From Dokdonella sp. (GTDB lineage: Bacteria > Pseudomonadota > Gammaproteobacteria > Xanthomonadales > Rhodanobacteraceae), in the NCBI RefSeq assembly GCF_019634775.1, contig NZ_JAHCAS010000001.1, positions 1,488,001-1,552,000 on the forward strand: 64,000 bases of DNA, given 5' to 3'. Shown here in pieces: positions 51,159-59,836 of the stretch. The number at the start of each line of letters is the position of its first letter. The stretch's first letter is position 1. The position numbers were made by a program, and so were the translations under genes. The notes beneath the pieces are model-generated. The model was not told the DNA's origin. It searched no databases and was given only the letters and a program-made list of their open reading frames with translations.

Positions 51159-52967
51159 TCAGGCGCGTCGATGCGCCGGTTTGCTGACCAGCAGGCGGCG
51201 CAGTTCGTCGAGTTCCTCGGGCGTGAGGCCGGACGCTTTCCGCTTCGCGTCGAGGTCGTCCAGGCGCTGCTGCATGGTCTGCACGTCGAGCTGGGCGATC
51301 GCGCCGAGGAAGTCGGCGCGGGCCTGGGCTTCGTCGCTGGCGAGGGCTTCGAGCGTGGCGAGCTTGTTGAGCGCGGCGGCTTCCTCGCGGTCGGCGAAGT
51401 GTTCGAGCAGGGCGCCGGTGGTCAGGTTTGGGCGTTCGCGGCACAGTTTGACCAGCTCGACCAGCAGCGGCACGCCGGGCTGACGCAGCACGGCGAAGCT
51501 CCATGGCGGTTCGATCGCCGGGCCGAGCGAGGGATATTGCACGAGCAGGGTGATGGCCGTGCGTACCAGCGAGCGTTGCGGCGGGCGTCCGCGTGCGGCG
51601 TTCGCGCGCGCGTGCTGCACGTTGGCGGTGCTGGCGGTGATCGTGCGCGCGCCGCTGCGGCGTTCGAGTTCGGCCGCCATCAGGTCGCGGAAGGCGCCGT
51701 CGGGAATCTGCGCGAGCATCGGCCGTGCGCGTTCGGCCAGGCGCGCCTTGCCGTCGATGCTGGCGAGATTGACGTCGCGCGAGTGTTCGGTGAAGAAGAA
51801 CTCGCTGAGCGGAGTCGCCGCAGCGAGGCGCTGCTCGAATCCTTCCACGCCTTCCTTGCGCACGAGCGAGTCGGGATCCTCGCCATCGGGCAGGAACAGG
51901 AACCACGCCTGCCGACCGTCGCGCATGCGCGGCAGCACCGATTCGACCGCGCGCCATGCGGCCTGGCGGCCGGCGCGGTCGCCGTCGAAACAGAAGTAGA
52001 CGTCGGCGGCGTTGCGGAACAACAGTTCGGCATGGTCGCTGGTGGTCGCCGTGCCGAGCGTCGCCACCGCCTGGGTGATGCCGACCTGGTGCAGGGCGAT
52101 CACGTCCATGTAGCCCTCGACCACGAGCAGGCGCGCGATCTTCGTGTGGGCGGCGCGTACCTGCCACAGGCCGAACAGTTCGCGGCCCTTGTGGAACAGG
52201 GGAGTCTCGGGGGAGTTGAGGTATTTCGGGCCGTCGGATTTGTTCTGTCCCTTGCCCACTTCCTCGGCGACGGCGGCTTCGCCGAGCGGTGACTTCGCCT
52301 TCTGCGGTGCCAGGATGCGTCCGCCGAAGGCGATCGTGCGCCCGCGGCGGTCGAGGATGGGGAACATCACGCGGTCGCGGAAGCGGTCGTAGCGGCTGCC
52401 GCGGTCGCCGCTGGCGAGCAGGCCGGCCTTGTCGAGCAGGGCGAGGCGCTGCGGCGTGGTGCCGAGCGCGTTCTTCAGTGCGTCCCAGGCATCGGGTGCA
52501 TAGCCCAGGTTGAAGCGTTCGAGGATCGCCTCGTCGAGGCCGCGGCCGGCGAAATAGGCCTGCGCCGCCGGGCTGCGTGCGAGCTGGGTACGGAAGAACG
52601 AGGCGGCCTGCTCGAGCACCGAATAGAGGTCGGTGCTGTCCTCGCGCGGCACCGCGCGCTGGCCGCCTTCGTATTCGACCTTGAGGCCGGCGCGCGCGGC
52701 GAGCTCCTCGATCGCATCGGGGAACTCGAGGCGGTCGTAGTCCATCAGGAAGCGGATCGCGCTGCCGTGCGCGCCGCAGCCGAAGCAGTGGTAGAACTGC
52801 TTGTTCTGACTGACCGTGAACGACGGCGAACGCTCGTCATGGAATGGACAGCGCGCGCTCCAGTCGCGCCCGGCCTTCTTCAACGGCACGCGCTCGCCGA
52901 TCACCTCGACGATGTCGATGCGTGTCAGCAGTTCGTCGATGAAGCGCTCGGGGATGCGGCCGGCCAT
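51159..52967 (-). CDS. dnaG: DNA primase
   Basis: Makes RNA primers at the replication fork. 602 residues: zinc-binding domain CPFHDERSPSF and FYHCFGCGAHG (Cys40, His43, Cys61, Cys64). The RNA-polymerase core has RVMFPILDRRGRTIAFGGR, the TOPRIM parts LLVVEGYMDVIALHQ and YFCFDGDRAGRQA. A C-terminal helicase-binding domain ends the protein. Residues about 220-246 are a Lys/Ala-rich insertion relative to E. coli, between FGGR and GPKYLNSPETP. yqeY and rpsU lie upstream, as in the macromolecular-synthesis operon, but with a hypothetical gene between and no rpoD after; thrL follows. Confidence 0.97.
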   Translation of the reverse strand: MAGRIPERFIDELLTRIDIVEVIGERVPLKKAGRDWSARCPFHDERSPSFTVSQNKQFYHCFGCGAHGSAIRFLMDYDRLEFPDAIEELAARAGLKVEYEGGQRAVPREDSTDLYSVLEQAASFFRTQLARSPAAQAYFAGRGLDEAILERFNLGYAPDAWDALKNALGTTPQRLALLDKAGLLASGDRGSRYDRFRDRVMFPILDRRGRTIAFGGRILAPQKAKSPLGEAAVAEEVGKGQNKSDGPKYLNSPETPLFHKGRELFGLWQVRAAHTKIARLLVVEGYMDVIALHQVGITQAVATLGTATTSDHAELLFRNAADVYFCFDGDRAGRQAAWRAVESVLPRMRDGRQAWFLFLPDGEDPDSLVRKEGVEGFEQRLAAATPLSEFFFTEHSRDVNLASIDGKARLAERARPMLAQIPDGAFRDLMAAELERRSGARTITASTANVQHARANAARGRPPQRSLVRTAITLLVQYPSLGPAIEPPWSFAVLRQPGVPLLVELVKLCRERPNLTTGALLEHFADREEAAALNKLATLEALASDEAQARADFLGAIAQLDVQTMQQRLDDLDAKRKASGLTPEELDELRRLLVSKPAHRRA

Positions 52968-53013
52968 CCGGCTAGTTTACGGCGTGGCGCAGCGAAACCC
53001 TGCGTTCTTGCGC

Positions 53014-53084
53014 GTAGTAGCCCGATCACGGGCGATGCTTTTCGACGCGATGCAAGAAGGCATCGCCCGTGAACGGGCTACTAC
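53014..53084. repeat. 25-bp-arm palindromic repeat, family 2 copy 3
   Basis: GTAGTAGCCCGATCACGGGC + GATGC (53014-53038) and its complement (53060-53084) differ at one base around a 21-base loop. It lies between the hypothetical gene and dnaG, eight bases past the former's stop, and may act on the mRNA between them. Confidence 0.8.
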
Positions 53085-53092
53085 GGCTACCG

Positions 53093-53560
53093 TCAATCCG
53101 CGTCCGCACCCCAGACGACATCGCCGAACACGGCCATCGGCGTGCCGGCGTCGACACGCACGTAGACGTGCAGCTCGCGCTCGAAGCGCAGCGGTTCGGC
53201 AAAGCCGAAGCTGGCACGGGCGCGGCCACCGAGGTCCTTGGCGTAGGCGACGCCGACACCGGAATTGACGTTGCCGCCGAATGCGGCATCGGCGGCGTTG
53301 AGCGAGCCCAGCATGATGACCCGGCCGTCGATGGCGACGTAGGCGGTAGTCTGCGTCGCGTCGATGCCAAGGCCGACCACGCTGGCGCCGACGAAGACGC
53401 CGGGGCCGCGCACCGCGGCGATCTTGTATTGGCCGACCGTCGGCGAGGTGTGCAGCTGGCGGATGTGGTCCGGTTCCTTGACCGCGGCGGCCGCGGGCAG
53501 GGCGGCGCCGAAGGCGAGGGTGAGGGTGAGGGTGCAGGCAAGCAGGGACGTGCGGATCAT
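53093..53560 (-). CDS. Secreted hypothetical protein
   Basis: A 155-residue exported protein with a signal peptide (MIRTSLLACTLTLTLAFGAA). The mature part is rich in glycine, valine and beta-strand patterns (VGQYKIAAVRGPGVFVGASV, FGGNVNSGVGVAYAKDLGG) and lacks cysteines. I do not recognise a family; a small beta-barrel or sandwich is plausible from the pattern. It interrupts the usual yqeY-dnaG order, followed at once by a palindromic repeat. Confidence 0.7.
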   Translation of the reverse strand: MIRTSLLACTLTLTLAFGAALPAAAAVKEPDHIRQLHTSPTVGQYKIAAVRGPGVFVGASVVGLGIDATQTTAYVAIDGRVIMLGSLNAADAAFGGNVNSGVGVAYAKDLGGRARASFGFAEPLRFERELHVYVRVDAGTPMAVFGDVVWGADAD

Positions 53561-53657
53561 GCGGGTGACCTCCTTCGTGGGTGTTCCTCAAAACGACGAA
53601 AACCGAAAAAGGGGGCCAAGCCGAACGCAGCCGCGCGGATCCGGGTGCGGCCGCGGT

Positions 53658-54104
53658 TCAGCCGGCGAGCTTGCGCTTCACCAGCTCCGAAACCTGGCCC
53701 ATGTCGGCGCGCCCTGCGACCTGCGGGCGCACCAGGCCGATGACCTTGCCCATGTCCTTCGGGCCGCTGGCGCCGGCTTCGGCGATCGTGCGGGTGACGA
53801 TGGCCTCGATCTCGGCCTCGTCGAGCGGCGCCGGCAGGTAGAGCTGGATCACCGCCACTTCGGCACGCTCGACGGCGGCGAGGTCATCGCGGCCGGCGGC
53901 GGTGTACTGCTCGATCGAGTCCTTGCGCTGCTTGAGCATCTTCTCGAGCACGGCGGTGACCTGGGCGTCGTCGAGGACGATGCGCTCGTCGACTTCGCGC
54001 TGCTTGAGCGCGGCGAGGATCAGGCGGATCACGCCGAGGCGGTCCTTCTCGCCGCCTTTCATCGCGGCCTTCATGTCATCGGTGATGCGGTTCTTGAGCG
54101 ACAT
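53658..54104 (-). CDS. yqeY: YqeY-family protein (GatB/YqeY domain)
   Basis: A 148-residue cytoplasmic helical protein, start MSLKNRITDDMKAAMKGGEK. It contains the typical LRLILAALKQREVD-like segment (VIRLILAALKQREVDERI) and the GatB/YqeY tail GKVIGLVRPQVAGRADMGQV. The family has tRNA-binding ancestry through the GatB C-terminal domain, but its cellular role is unsettled. It follows rpsU, from which it is separated by a strong terminator. Confidence 0.93.
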   Translation of the reverse strand: MSLKNRITDDMKAAMKGGEKDRLGVIRLILAALKQREVDERIVLDDAQVTAVLEKMLKQRKDSIEQYTAAGRDDLAAVERAEVAVIQLYLPAPLDEAEIEAIVTRTIAEAGASGPKDMGKVIGLVRPQVAGRADMGQVSELVKRKLAG

Positions 54105-54158
54105 GGATGGGAATCCGGTTGGATGGCGACGCGGGTCGCCGGGGAACGGTGCAGACGC

Positions 54159-54189
54159 AAAAAGCCGGCGCTGCTTGCGCAACGCCGGC
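54159..54189 (-). terminator. Intrinsic terminator after rpsU
   Basis: On the minus strand GCCGGCGTTGC and GCAGCGCCGGC pair (one G-T wobble) around the stable tetraloop GCAA, followed by TTTTT. It lies between rpsU and yqeY, so much of the rpsU transcription should stop here. Confidence 0.9.
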
Positions 54190-54274
54190 CTCGAAGATCG
54201 CCCGGGTGCGGAAGACGGCCGCGGCCGCCTTCGCTGCGGGGCAGGACGCCTGAGCGAACCTGCCGCCGACTGGA

Positions 54275-54490
54275 TCAGTACATCCGCTGGCGCTTGGTCA
54301 CGTCGCGCGAGACGCGGCGCAGATGGCGCTTGACCGCAGCCGCACGCTTGCGCTTGCGCTCCTGGGTCGGCTTTTCGTAGAACTCGCGCTTGCGCACTTC
54401 GGCCAGCACGCCGGCCTTTTCGCAGGTGCGCTTGAAGCGGCGCAGGGCAAATTCGAAGGGTTCGTTTTCGCGAACTTTGACGCTGGGCAT
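54275..54490 (-). CDS. rpsU: 30S ribosomal protein S21
   Basis: A 71-residue, Arg/Lys-rich ribosomal protein ([20 protein letters not shown] ... RERKR) of exactly the family length. It sits at the 30S platform near the anti-Shine-Dalgarno end of 16S rRNA. The gene is divergent from tsaD with only 59 bases between their starts, a conserved pair in gammaproteobacteria. An intrinsic terminator follows. Confidence 0.97.
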   Translation of the reverse strand: MPSVKVRENEPFEFALRRFKRTCEKAGVLAEVRKREFYEKPTQERKRKRAAAVKRHLRRVSRDVTKRQRMY

Positions 54491-54549
54491 GGGATCTCCG
54501 CGGTAGACTCGTCACCCGGGCTCTTGGGCGAGCCGCGCATTCTATCGTG

Positions 54550-55593
54550 ATGACTTTGCCGTTTGCAAAGCCGGGCCCCGTGCTCGGCATCGAAACTTCC
54601 TGCGACGAGACCGGGGTGGCTGTCTATGACCCGGCCCGCGGCCTGCTCGCGCACGCCCTGTACAGCCAGGTGGACCTGCACGCCGAGTACGGCGGGGTCG
54701 TGCCCGAACTGGCCTCGCGTGACCACGTGCGCAAGCTGCTGCCCCTGGTCCGCGAGACGCTGGGGCGCGCCGGGCTGGGGGTCGATGATCTCGGCGGCGT
54801 TGCCTACACCGCCGGTCCAGGCCTGGTCGGTGCCCTGCTGGTGGGTGCTGCCGCCGCGCGCGCCTTGGCCTGGGCGCTGGAGATCCCAGCCATCGGCGTG
54901 CACCACATGGAAGGGCACCTGCTCGCGCCGATGCTCGAAGCGGACCCGCCAGAACCGCCCTACGTTGCCCTGCTCGTCTCCGGCGGTCATTCCATGTTGA
55001 TCGAAGTGGCCGCGATCGGCCGCTACCGCCTGCTCGGCGACACCCTCGACGATGCCGCTGGGGAGGCCTTCGACAAGACCGCCAAGCTGATGGGCCTGCC
55101 GTATCCGGGCGGTCCGGCGCTGGCGAAGCTGGCTGAGGCCGGCACGCCGGGCCGCTTCCGCTTCACCCGGCCGATGACCGACCGTCCCGGCCTCGACTTC
55201 AGTTTCTCCGGCCTCAAGACCCAGGTCCTGCTGGCCTGGCAGCGCAGCGACCAGGGCGAAGGCGCGCGCGCCGACATCGCCCGCGCCTTCGAGGAAGCCA
55301 TCGTCGAGACGCTGGTGATCAAGTGTCGTCGCGCGCTGGCCGAGACCGGTGCGCGCCGCCTCGTCGTCGCCGGCGGTGTCGGCGCCAACCGTCGCCTGCG
55401 CGCCGAGCTTGCCGAGGCTGCGCAGGCGGAAGGTTTCACGGTGCACTTCCCGCGTCTGGAGTTCTGCACCGACAACGGCGCCATGATTGCCATGGCCGGC
55501 GCCCTGCGCCTGCAGGCCGGGCAGCTCAGCGATGCACAGATCCAGGTGCGTCCACGCTGGGATCTCGAAAGCCTGCCGGCGCTGGTCGCCTGA
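54550..55593 (+). CDS. tsaD: tRNA N6-adenosine threonylcarbamoyltransferase
   Basis: Transfers the threonylcarbamoyl group to A37 of ANN-decoding tRNAs, with TsaB and TsaE. The 347-residue protein has [29 protein letters not shown], the iron-binding [10 protein letters not shown] (His-x3-His) and VSGGHSML. Also typical are [15 protein letters not shown] and [13 protein letters not shown] precedes the ATG at 54550 directly; either could serve. folB follows within 40 bases. Confidence 0.97.
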   Translation: MTLPFAKPGPVLGIETSCDETGVAVYDPARGLLAHALYSQVDLHAEYGGVVPELASRDHVRKLLPLVRETLGRAGLGVDDLGGVAYTAGPGLVGALLVGAAAARALAWALEIPAIGVHHMEGHLLAPMLEADPPEPPYVALLVSGGHSMLIEVAAIGRYRLLGDTLDDAAGEAFDKTAKLMGLPYPGGPALAKLAEAGTPGRFRFTRPMTDRPGLDFSFSGLKTQVLLAWQRSDQGEGARADIARAFEEAIVETLVIKCRRALAETGARRLVVAGGVGANRRLRAELAEAAQAEGFTVHFPRLEFCTDNGAMIAMAGALRLQAGQLSDAQIQVRPRWDLESLPALVA

Positions 55594-55630
55594 ATCGGCA
55601 CACTACTCACATCCGGATCGCACAGCATCC

Positions 55631-55999
55631 ATGGACACCGTATTCATCGAAGACCTGCGCATCGACACCGTCATCGGCATCTACGATTGGGAGCGACGCA
55701 TCCGCCAGACCGTCGCCCTCGACATCGAGATGCGCTTCGACAACACCAAGCCGGCCGCCACCGACCGCATCGAGGACACGCTCGACTACAAGGCCGTGGC
55801 GAAACGCCTGATCGCCTTCGTCGAGGCTGCCGAGTTCCAGCTCGTCGAAGCCCTCGCCGAGCGTTGCGCCGCGATCATCCTCGATGAATTCGCTGTCGAC
55901 CACGTCAGCCTGCGCTTGGCCAAGCCTGGTGCCGTGCGCGGTTCGCGTGCGGTCGGCGTGCGCATCGAGCGCAGTCGTGGGCGTGCAGATCGCGCCTGA
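55631..55999 (+). CDS. folB: Dihydroneopterin aldolase
   Basis: Cleaves dihydroneopterin in folate synthesis. The 122-residue protein (MDTVFIEDLRIDTVIGIYDW) has the usual first beta-alpha unit, the catalytic Lys in DYKAVAKRLIAFVE and a conserved Glu (QLVEALAE). The start at 55631 gives the standard length. It is close to tsaD and is separated from folK by a palindromic repeat. Confidence 0.94.
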   Translation: MDTVFIEDLRIDTVIGIYDWERRIRQTVALDIEMRFDNTKPAATDRIEDTLDYKAVAKRLIAFVEAAEFQLVEALAERCAAIILDEFAVDHVSLRLAKPGAVRGSRAVGVRIERSRGRADRA

Positions 56000-56027
56000 T
56001 GCATGCGCGGCAGCGCATGTTGCGCAA

Positions 56028-56144
56028 GGGATGCCCTGATCAATCCCGTCGTTGGGAATCAAAAGGTTGGGGCCGTCCTGTGCGGGCGCAGCTCGGCGCC
56101 CGCACAGGACGGTGACGCCGTCGTGGGATTGCTCAGGGCGTCTC
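56028..56144. repeat. Palindromic (MITE-like) element, copy B
   Basis: The outer ends match copy A: GGGATGCCCTGATCAATCCC on the left and its inverted relative on the right. Inside is a perfect stem of 17 bases (CCGTCCTGTGCGGGCGC and its complement) around AGCTCG. The segment GGGAATCAAAAGGTTGGGGC is identical to copy A. It separates folB from folK. Confidence 0.8.
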
Positions 56145-56217
56145 AAGCCATGCCTGGACCCGCAGCCGTCGTTCACGGTGCCGGCCCACGTCGAAACTTG
56201 ACCGGCGAGCGCGAGGC

Positions 56218-56727
56218 ATGCGCGAATCGCGCATGGCCCGCGCCTATCTCAGCCTCGGCTCCAACATCGAACCGTGCACCCACCTGCGTGCCGCGCTCGA
56301 CGAGCTGCGCGCACGCTTCGGTCACATCGTGGTTTCGCCGGCGTACCTCATGCCGGCGCTGGGCATGACCGGCGCGGATTTCGTCAATCTGGCCGCACGC
56401 ATCGACACCGACCTCGCGCCGGGCGAACTCAACGACTGGCTGCATGCACTTGAGGACCGCCACGGCCGCCGCCGTGACGTGCCGCGCTGGTCCAGCCGCA
56501 CGCTCGACGTCGATATCGTGCTGTACGACGACCTCGTGCTGACCGGGCCCGGCCATCTCGAGATTCCGCGCGGCGAGCTGCGCCATGCCTTCGTGCTCAA
56601 GCCGCTCGTCGACATCGCTGCCGATGTCCGCCACCCGGTAGAGGGAGAAACCCTCGGCGCGCTGTGGCGGCGGCATGCCGAGCATGACCGGGTGTTCGAG
56701 ATCGTCGCATTGCCGCCCGCATCGTGA
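56218..56727 (+). CDS. folK: 2-amino-4-hydroxy-6-hydroxymethyldihydropteridine diphosphokinase
   Basis: Activates the pterin for folate assembly by transferring pyrophosphate from ATP. The 169-residue protein shows ARAYLSLGSNIEP (family start), ATP-binding segment HGRRRDVPRWSSRTLDVDIV (HPPK signature RTLDVDIVLYDD) and IPRGELRHAFVLKPL. An ATG at 56233 (MARAYL) is an equally likely start. Together with folB upstream and the pteridine-reductase-like gene at 57824-58570 it suggests a folate cluster. Confidence 0.94.
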   Translation: MRESRMARAYLSLGSNIEPCTHLRAALDELRARFGHIVVSPAYLMPALGMTGADFVNLAARIDTDLAPGELNDWLHALEDRHGRRRDVPRWSSRTLDVDIVLYDDLVLTGPGHLEIPRGELRHAFVLKPLVDIAADVRHPVEGETLGALWRRHAEHDRVFEIVALPPAS

Positions 56728-56940
56728 TTGCGCAGTCGTGCTGCGCCTGCCCGCACGGCAGCGCGATCGCACATGCGCGATGTTCCGACTGGTCAAGCGG
56801 GACATCCCGGGAGCGGGAGCGGCGCATCCTGCATCCCTGATCGCCAAGGCCGCGGCATCGGCCACAATGCTTCCGATGCCCCCGCCGCCGACTTGCGCGA
56901 TACTGCCGGTCCTGTCCCACTGTCCGCGAGAGGTGACTCC

Positions 56941-57789
56941 ATGTTCGCCCGCTTTGCGCAGAGCTGGTCGCTGATCAAGGCCAGTGCCTCGGTGCTGCGT
57001 TCCGACAAGGAACTGCTGCTGTTTCCGTTGCTGTCGGCGATCGCGAGCATGGTGGTCGCCGCGAGCTTCATCGTGCCCGCCGTGCTCGGCGGTGCGGTCA
57101 CCACGCTGGGCGACGGCGGGCATGTCTCGCCCACGCTCTATCTGGGTTTGTTCGCGTTCTACGTCGTGCAGTATTTCGTCATCATCTTCTTCAACACAGC
57201 GCTTGTCGGTGCGGCGATGATCCGCTTGCGTGGCGGCGACCCAACCGTGGCCGACGGTTTCCGCATCGCGTTGTCGAAACTTCCGGCGATCCTCGGATAC
57301 GCGGTCATCTCGGCCACCGTCGGCGTGCTGCTGCGGGCGTTGCAGGAGCGCGCGGGCTTCATCGGGCGGTACGTCGTCGGGCTGATCGGCTTGGCCTGGA
57401 CGGTCGCCTCGTTCCTGGTCGTGCCGGTGCTGGCCAACCACGACGTCGGCCCGATCGACGCGGTCAAGCGCAGCGCCGAGCTGCTGAAGAAGACCTGGGG
57501 CGAGAACCTGATCGGCAACACCGGCATCGGCCTCGTGTTCGGCTTCATCGTGTTCGCCACCGTACTCGTAGGCGGTGGCCTCATCGTGCTCGCCGCGACA
57601 ACCAAGACGGTCGCGCTGATCGTGGCGGCGGCGCTGCTGGTCGGGGTCGCCGTGCTGATGCTGGTGCTTGTGCAGGCGGCGTTGCAGGGCATCTACTCGG
57701 CTGCGCTGTACCGCTATGCGGCTGAAGGGGATGCCGGTAGCGCATTCCAGTCGGCGCTGGTCGCCGACGCTTTCCGCGTCAAGGCCTGA
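56941..57789 (+). CDS. Integral membrane protein, DUF6159-like
   Basis: A 282-residue protein preceded by GAGAGGTGACTCC. It has an N-terminal amphipathic stretch (MFARFAQSWSLIKASASVLR) and then about six hydrophobic segments, e.g. LLLFPLLSAIASMVVAASFI, YLGLFAFYVVQYFVIIFFN and VALIVAAALLVGVAVLMLVL. The pattern 'RSDKELLLFPLLS' followed by FFNTALVGAA matches a family of uncharacterised polytopic proteins. Function unknown. The 213 bases before it hold no gene I can support. Confidence 0.8.
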   Translation: MFARFAQSWSLIKASASVLRSDKELLLFPLLSAIASMVVAASFIVPAVLGGAVTTLGDGGHVSPTLYLGLFAFYVVQYFVIIFFNTALVGAAMIRLRGGDPTVADGFRIALSKLPAILGYAVISATVGVLLRALQERAGFIGRYVVGLIGLAWTVASFLVVPVLANHDVGPIDAVKRSAELLKKTWGENLIGNTGIGLVFGFIVFATVLVGGGLIVLAATTKTVALIVAAALLVGVAVLMLVLVQAALQGIYSAALYRYAAEGDAGSAFQSALVADAFRVKA

Positions 57790-57823
57790 GTCGTCCGCCG
57801 CCGGACCGTGCGCCCCGGCGGCG

Positions 57824-58570
57824 TCAGACGAACAGCGTGCGTCCGCCGTCGACGCGGATGACCTCGCCGGTGGTGAACCCGGCATCGCGCAACAGCCAGA
57901 GTACCGCTGCGGCGACGTCGTCGGCGCTGCCGGCGCGTGCAAGTGGCGTGCGCGCGATGATGTCCGTGGGCGGCGCGTAGGGCTTGCCATCCTCGGGCCA
58001 CATCACGGCACCGGGGGCGACGCCGTTGACGCGCACCTGCGGGGCCAGTTCGCGGGCCAGTGCGCGCGTCATCGCCAGCAGTGCGGCCTTGGCCATGCAG
58101 TAGACGCTGTAGCCCGGCAATGGGCGTTCGGCATAGATGTCGACCAGGTTGACGATCGCGCCGTGACGCGCGCGCAAGGCGGGTGCCGCGGCCTGGGTCA
58201 GGAACAGCGGCCCGCGCGCGTTGGAATCGAACAGCGCGCTCCAGTCGCCCTGATCGATGCGGCCCAGGGGGGTCGGGAAGAACGCCGAGGCATTGTTGAT
58301 CAGTGCATCGAGATGACCGAAGCGTGTCACCGTCGCCTCGACCAGTCCTGGCAGGTGCGCGACGTCGGCAAGATCGGCTTCGAGCGCGAGCGTGCTGCCG
58401 GGGCGCACCTGTTCGAGTTCCGCGATCAGGGCATCGAGCTCGCTGCGCGAGGTGCGGCAGTGCAGGGCCAGGTCGTAGCCGGCTTCGTGCAGGCGCCGCG
58501 CGATCACCGCGCCGACACGGCGCGCGGCACCGGTGACCAGGGCGACCGGGCGCGAGGCGGGTTCTTCCAT
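57824..58570 (-). CDS. Pteridine-reductase-like short-chain dehydrogenase
   Basis: An NAD(P)H-dependent SDR of about 248 residues. It has the TGAARRVGAVIARRL nucleotide motif, which replaces the usual TGxxxGxG as in pteridine reductases (PTR1/FolM), the LINNASAFF segment, catalytic Tyr and Lys in YSVYCMAKAAL and VNGVAPGAVMWPE. The ATG at 58570 has a GGGGA site at good spacing; 58579 is an alternative. Such enzymes reduce dihydrofolate or biopterin, which fits the nearby folB and folK. Convergent with the membrane protein gene. Confidence 0.87.
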   Translation of the reverse strand: MEEPASRPVALVTGAARRVGAVIARRLHEAGYDLALHCRTSRSELDALIAELEQVRPGSTLALEADLADVAHLPGLVEATVTRFGHLDALINNASAFFPTPLGRIDQGDWSALFDSNARGPLFLTQAAAPALRARHGAIVNLVDIYAERPLPGYSVYCMAKAALLAMTRALARELAPQVRVNGVAPGAVMWPEDGKPYAPPTDIIARTPLARAGSADDVAAAVLWLLRDAGFTTGEVIRVDGGRTLFV

Positions 58571-58635
58571 CGATGGCATCCCCGAGCCGCTGTTATCCTG
58601 CACAGAGTGCCGCAAGCCGGCGTCATGAGCCAGCC

Positions 58636-59823
58636 GTGTCGATTGCCCTGCCACCCCCCGATGCCGATGAACGCGCGCACTCGGCGCGCCTGGTCGCGTT
58701 GCTGCGCGAGGAGATCGAACGCCAGGGGCCGATGCCTTTCTCACGCTTCATGGAGCGCTGCCTGTACGCGCCAGGACTCGGCTACTACAGCGCGGGTCGC
58801 ACCAAGTTCGGCGCGGCGGGTGATTTCGTCACGGCACCCGAGCTCGGCCATCTGTTCGCCGCGAGTCTCGCCGACGCATTCGCGCCGGCGCTGCACGCGG
58901 CCGGCAACGAAGCCTGCTTCGTCGAACTCGGCGGCGGCAGCGGCGCCTTTGCCGAAAACGCCCTGCGCGCCTGGATGGATGCGGGCGAACTGCCGGCCCG
59001 CTACCGCATCCTCGAACCGAGCGCCGATCTGCGCGAGCGTCAGCGCGAGCGTCTAGCCGCCGTTCTGCCGGCCGAAGTGTTCGCCCGCGTCGACTGGCTC
59101 GAACGTCCGCCCGAGGATGCCTGGCGCGGCGTGCTGTTCGCCAACGAGGTCGTCGACGCGCTGCCGGCGACGCGTTTCGCGCTGCGCGATGGCGAGGTGT
59201 TCGAGGAGCACGTCGCCGTGGTCGACGATGCCTTCGTGATCGTTGACCGACCAGCCGACGCCCTCGTAACCGCTGCCGTGCGTCACCTTGAGCGCGATCT
59301 GGGTGAGTCGTTCGCCGATGGCTATCGCTCCGAGGTGCTGCCGCAGTTGCCGTACTGGATGCAGGCTGTGCTCGGCTCGCTCGAAGCGGGGCTCGCCGTG
59401 TTCATCGACTACGGCTATCCGCGTCGCGTCTGCTATCACGCCCAGCGCAGCGACGGCACCCTGGTCTGCCACTATCGCCATCGCGCGCACGCCGATGCCT
59501 TGCTGTGGCCGGGCCTGCAGGACATCACCGCCTCGGTCGACTTCACTGCGTTGGCGGAAGCCGGCAACGCTGCCGGTTTCGGCGTCGCCGGCTATGCGCG
59601 ACAGGGAGCCTTCCTGCTCGCGACCGGCCTCGAGGCGCGTTTCGTGGCCGCCTGCGCGCAGGCCGACGAAGTCACGCGCTACCGCCTCGCCCAAGAGGTC
59701 AAGCGTCTGACCCTGCCGGGCGAGATGGGCGAGCGATTCCAGCTCATGCTGTTCGCGCGTGACCTGCCGATCGAAGCCTTGCCACAGGGATTGGCCGCGA
59801 TCGATGAGCGACGACGCCTGTGA
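58636..59823 (+). CDS. SAM-dependent methyltransferase, NDUFAF7/MidA-like
   Basis: A 395-residue protein from a GTG at 58636 (an upstream in-frame ATG at 58573 overlaps the divergent gene). It has FMERCLYAPGLGYYSAG, DFVTAPELGHLFA, the SAM-binding CFVELGGGSGAFA and LFANEVVDALPATRF, all signatures of the COG1565 (SAM-MT28) family. The mitochondrial member methylates an arginine of a complex I subunit; a bacterial target is unknown. It overlaps or adjoins the DUF218 gene. The start is uncertain because no clear ribosome site precedes it. Confidence 0.87.
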   Translation: MSIALPPPDADERAHSARLVALLREEIERQGPMPFSRFMERCLYAPGLGYYSAGRTKFGAAGDFVTAPELGHLFAASLADAFAPALHAAGNEACFVELGGGSGAFAENALRAWMDAGELPARYRILEPSADLRERQRERLAAVLPAEVFARVDWLERPPEDAWRGVLFANEVVDALPATRFALRDGEVFEEHVAVVDDAFVIVDRPADALVTAAVRHLERDLGESFADGYRSEVLPQLPYWMQAVLGSLEAGLAVFIDYGYPRRVCYHAQRSDGTLVCHYRHRAHADALLWPGLQDITASVDFTALAEAGNAAGFGVAGYARQGAFLLATGLEARFVAACAQADEVTRYRLAQEVKRLTLPGEMGERFQLMLFARDLPIEALPQGLAAIDERRRL

Positions 59824-59836
59824 GCGGGATCGTTCG

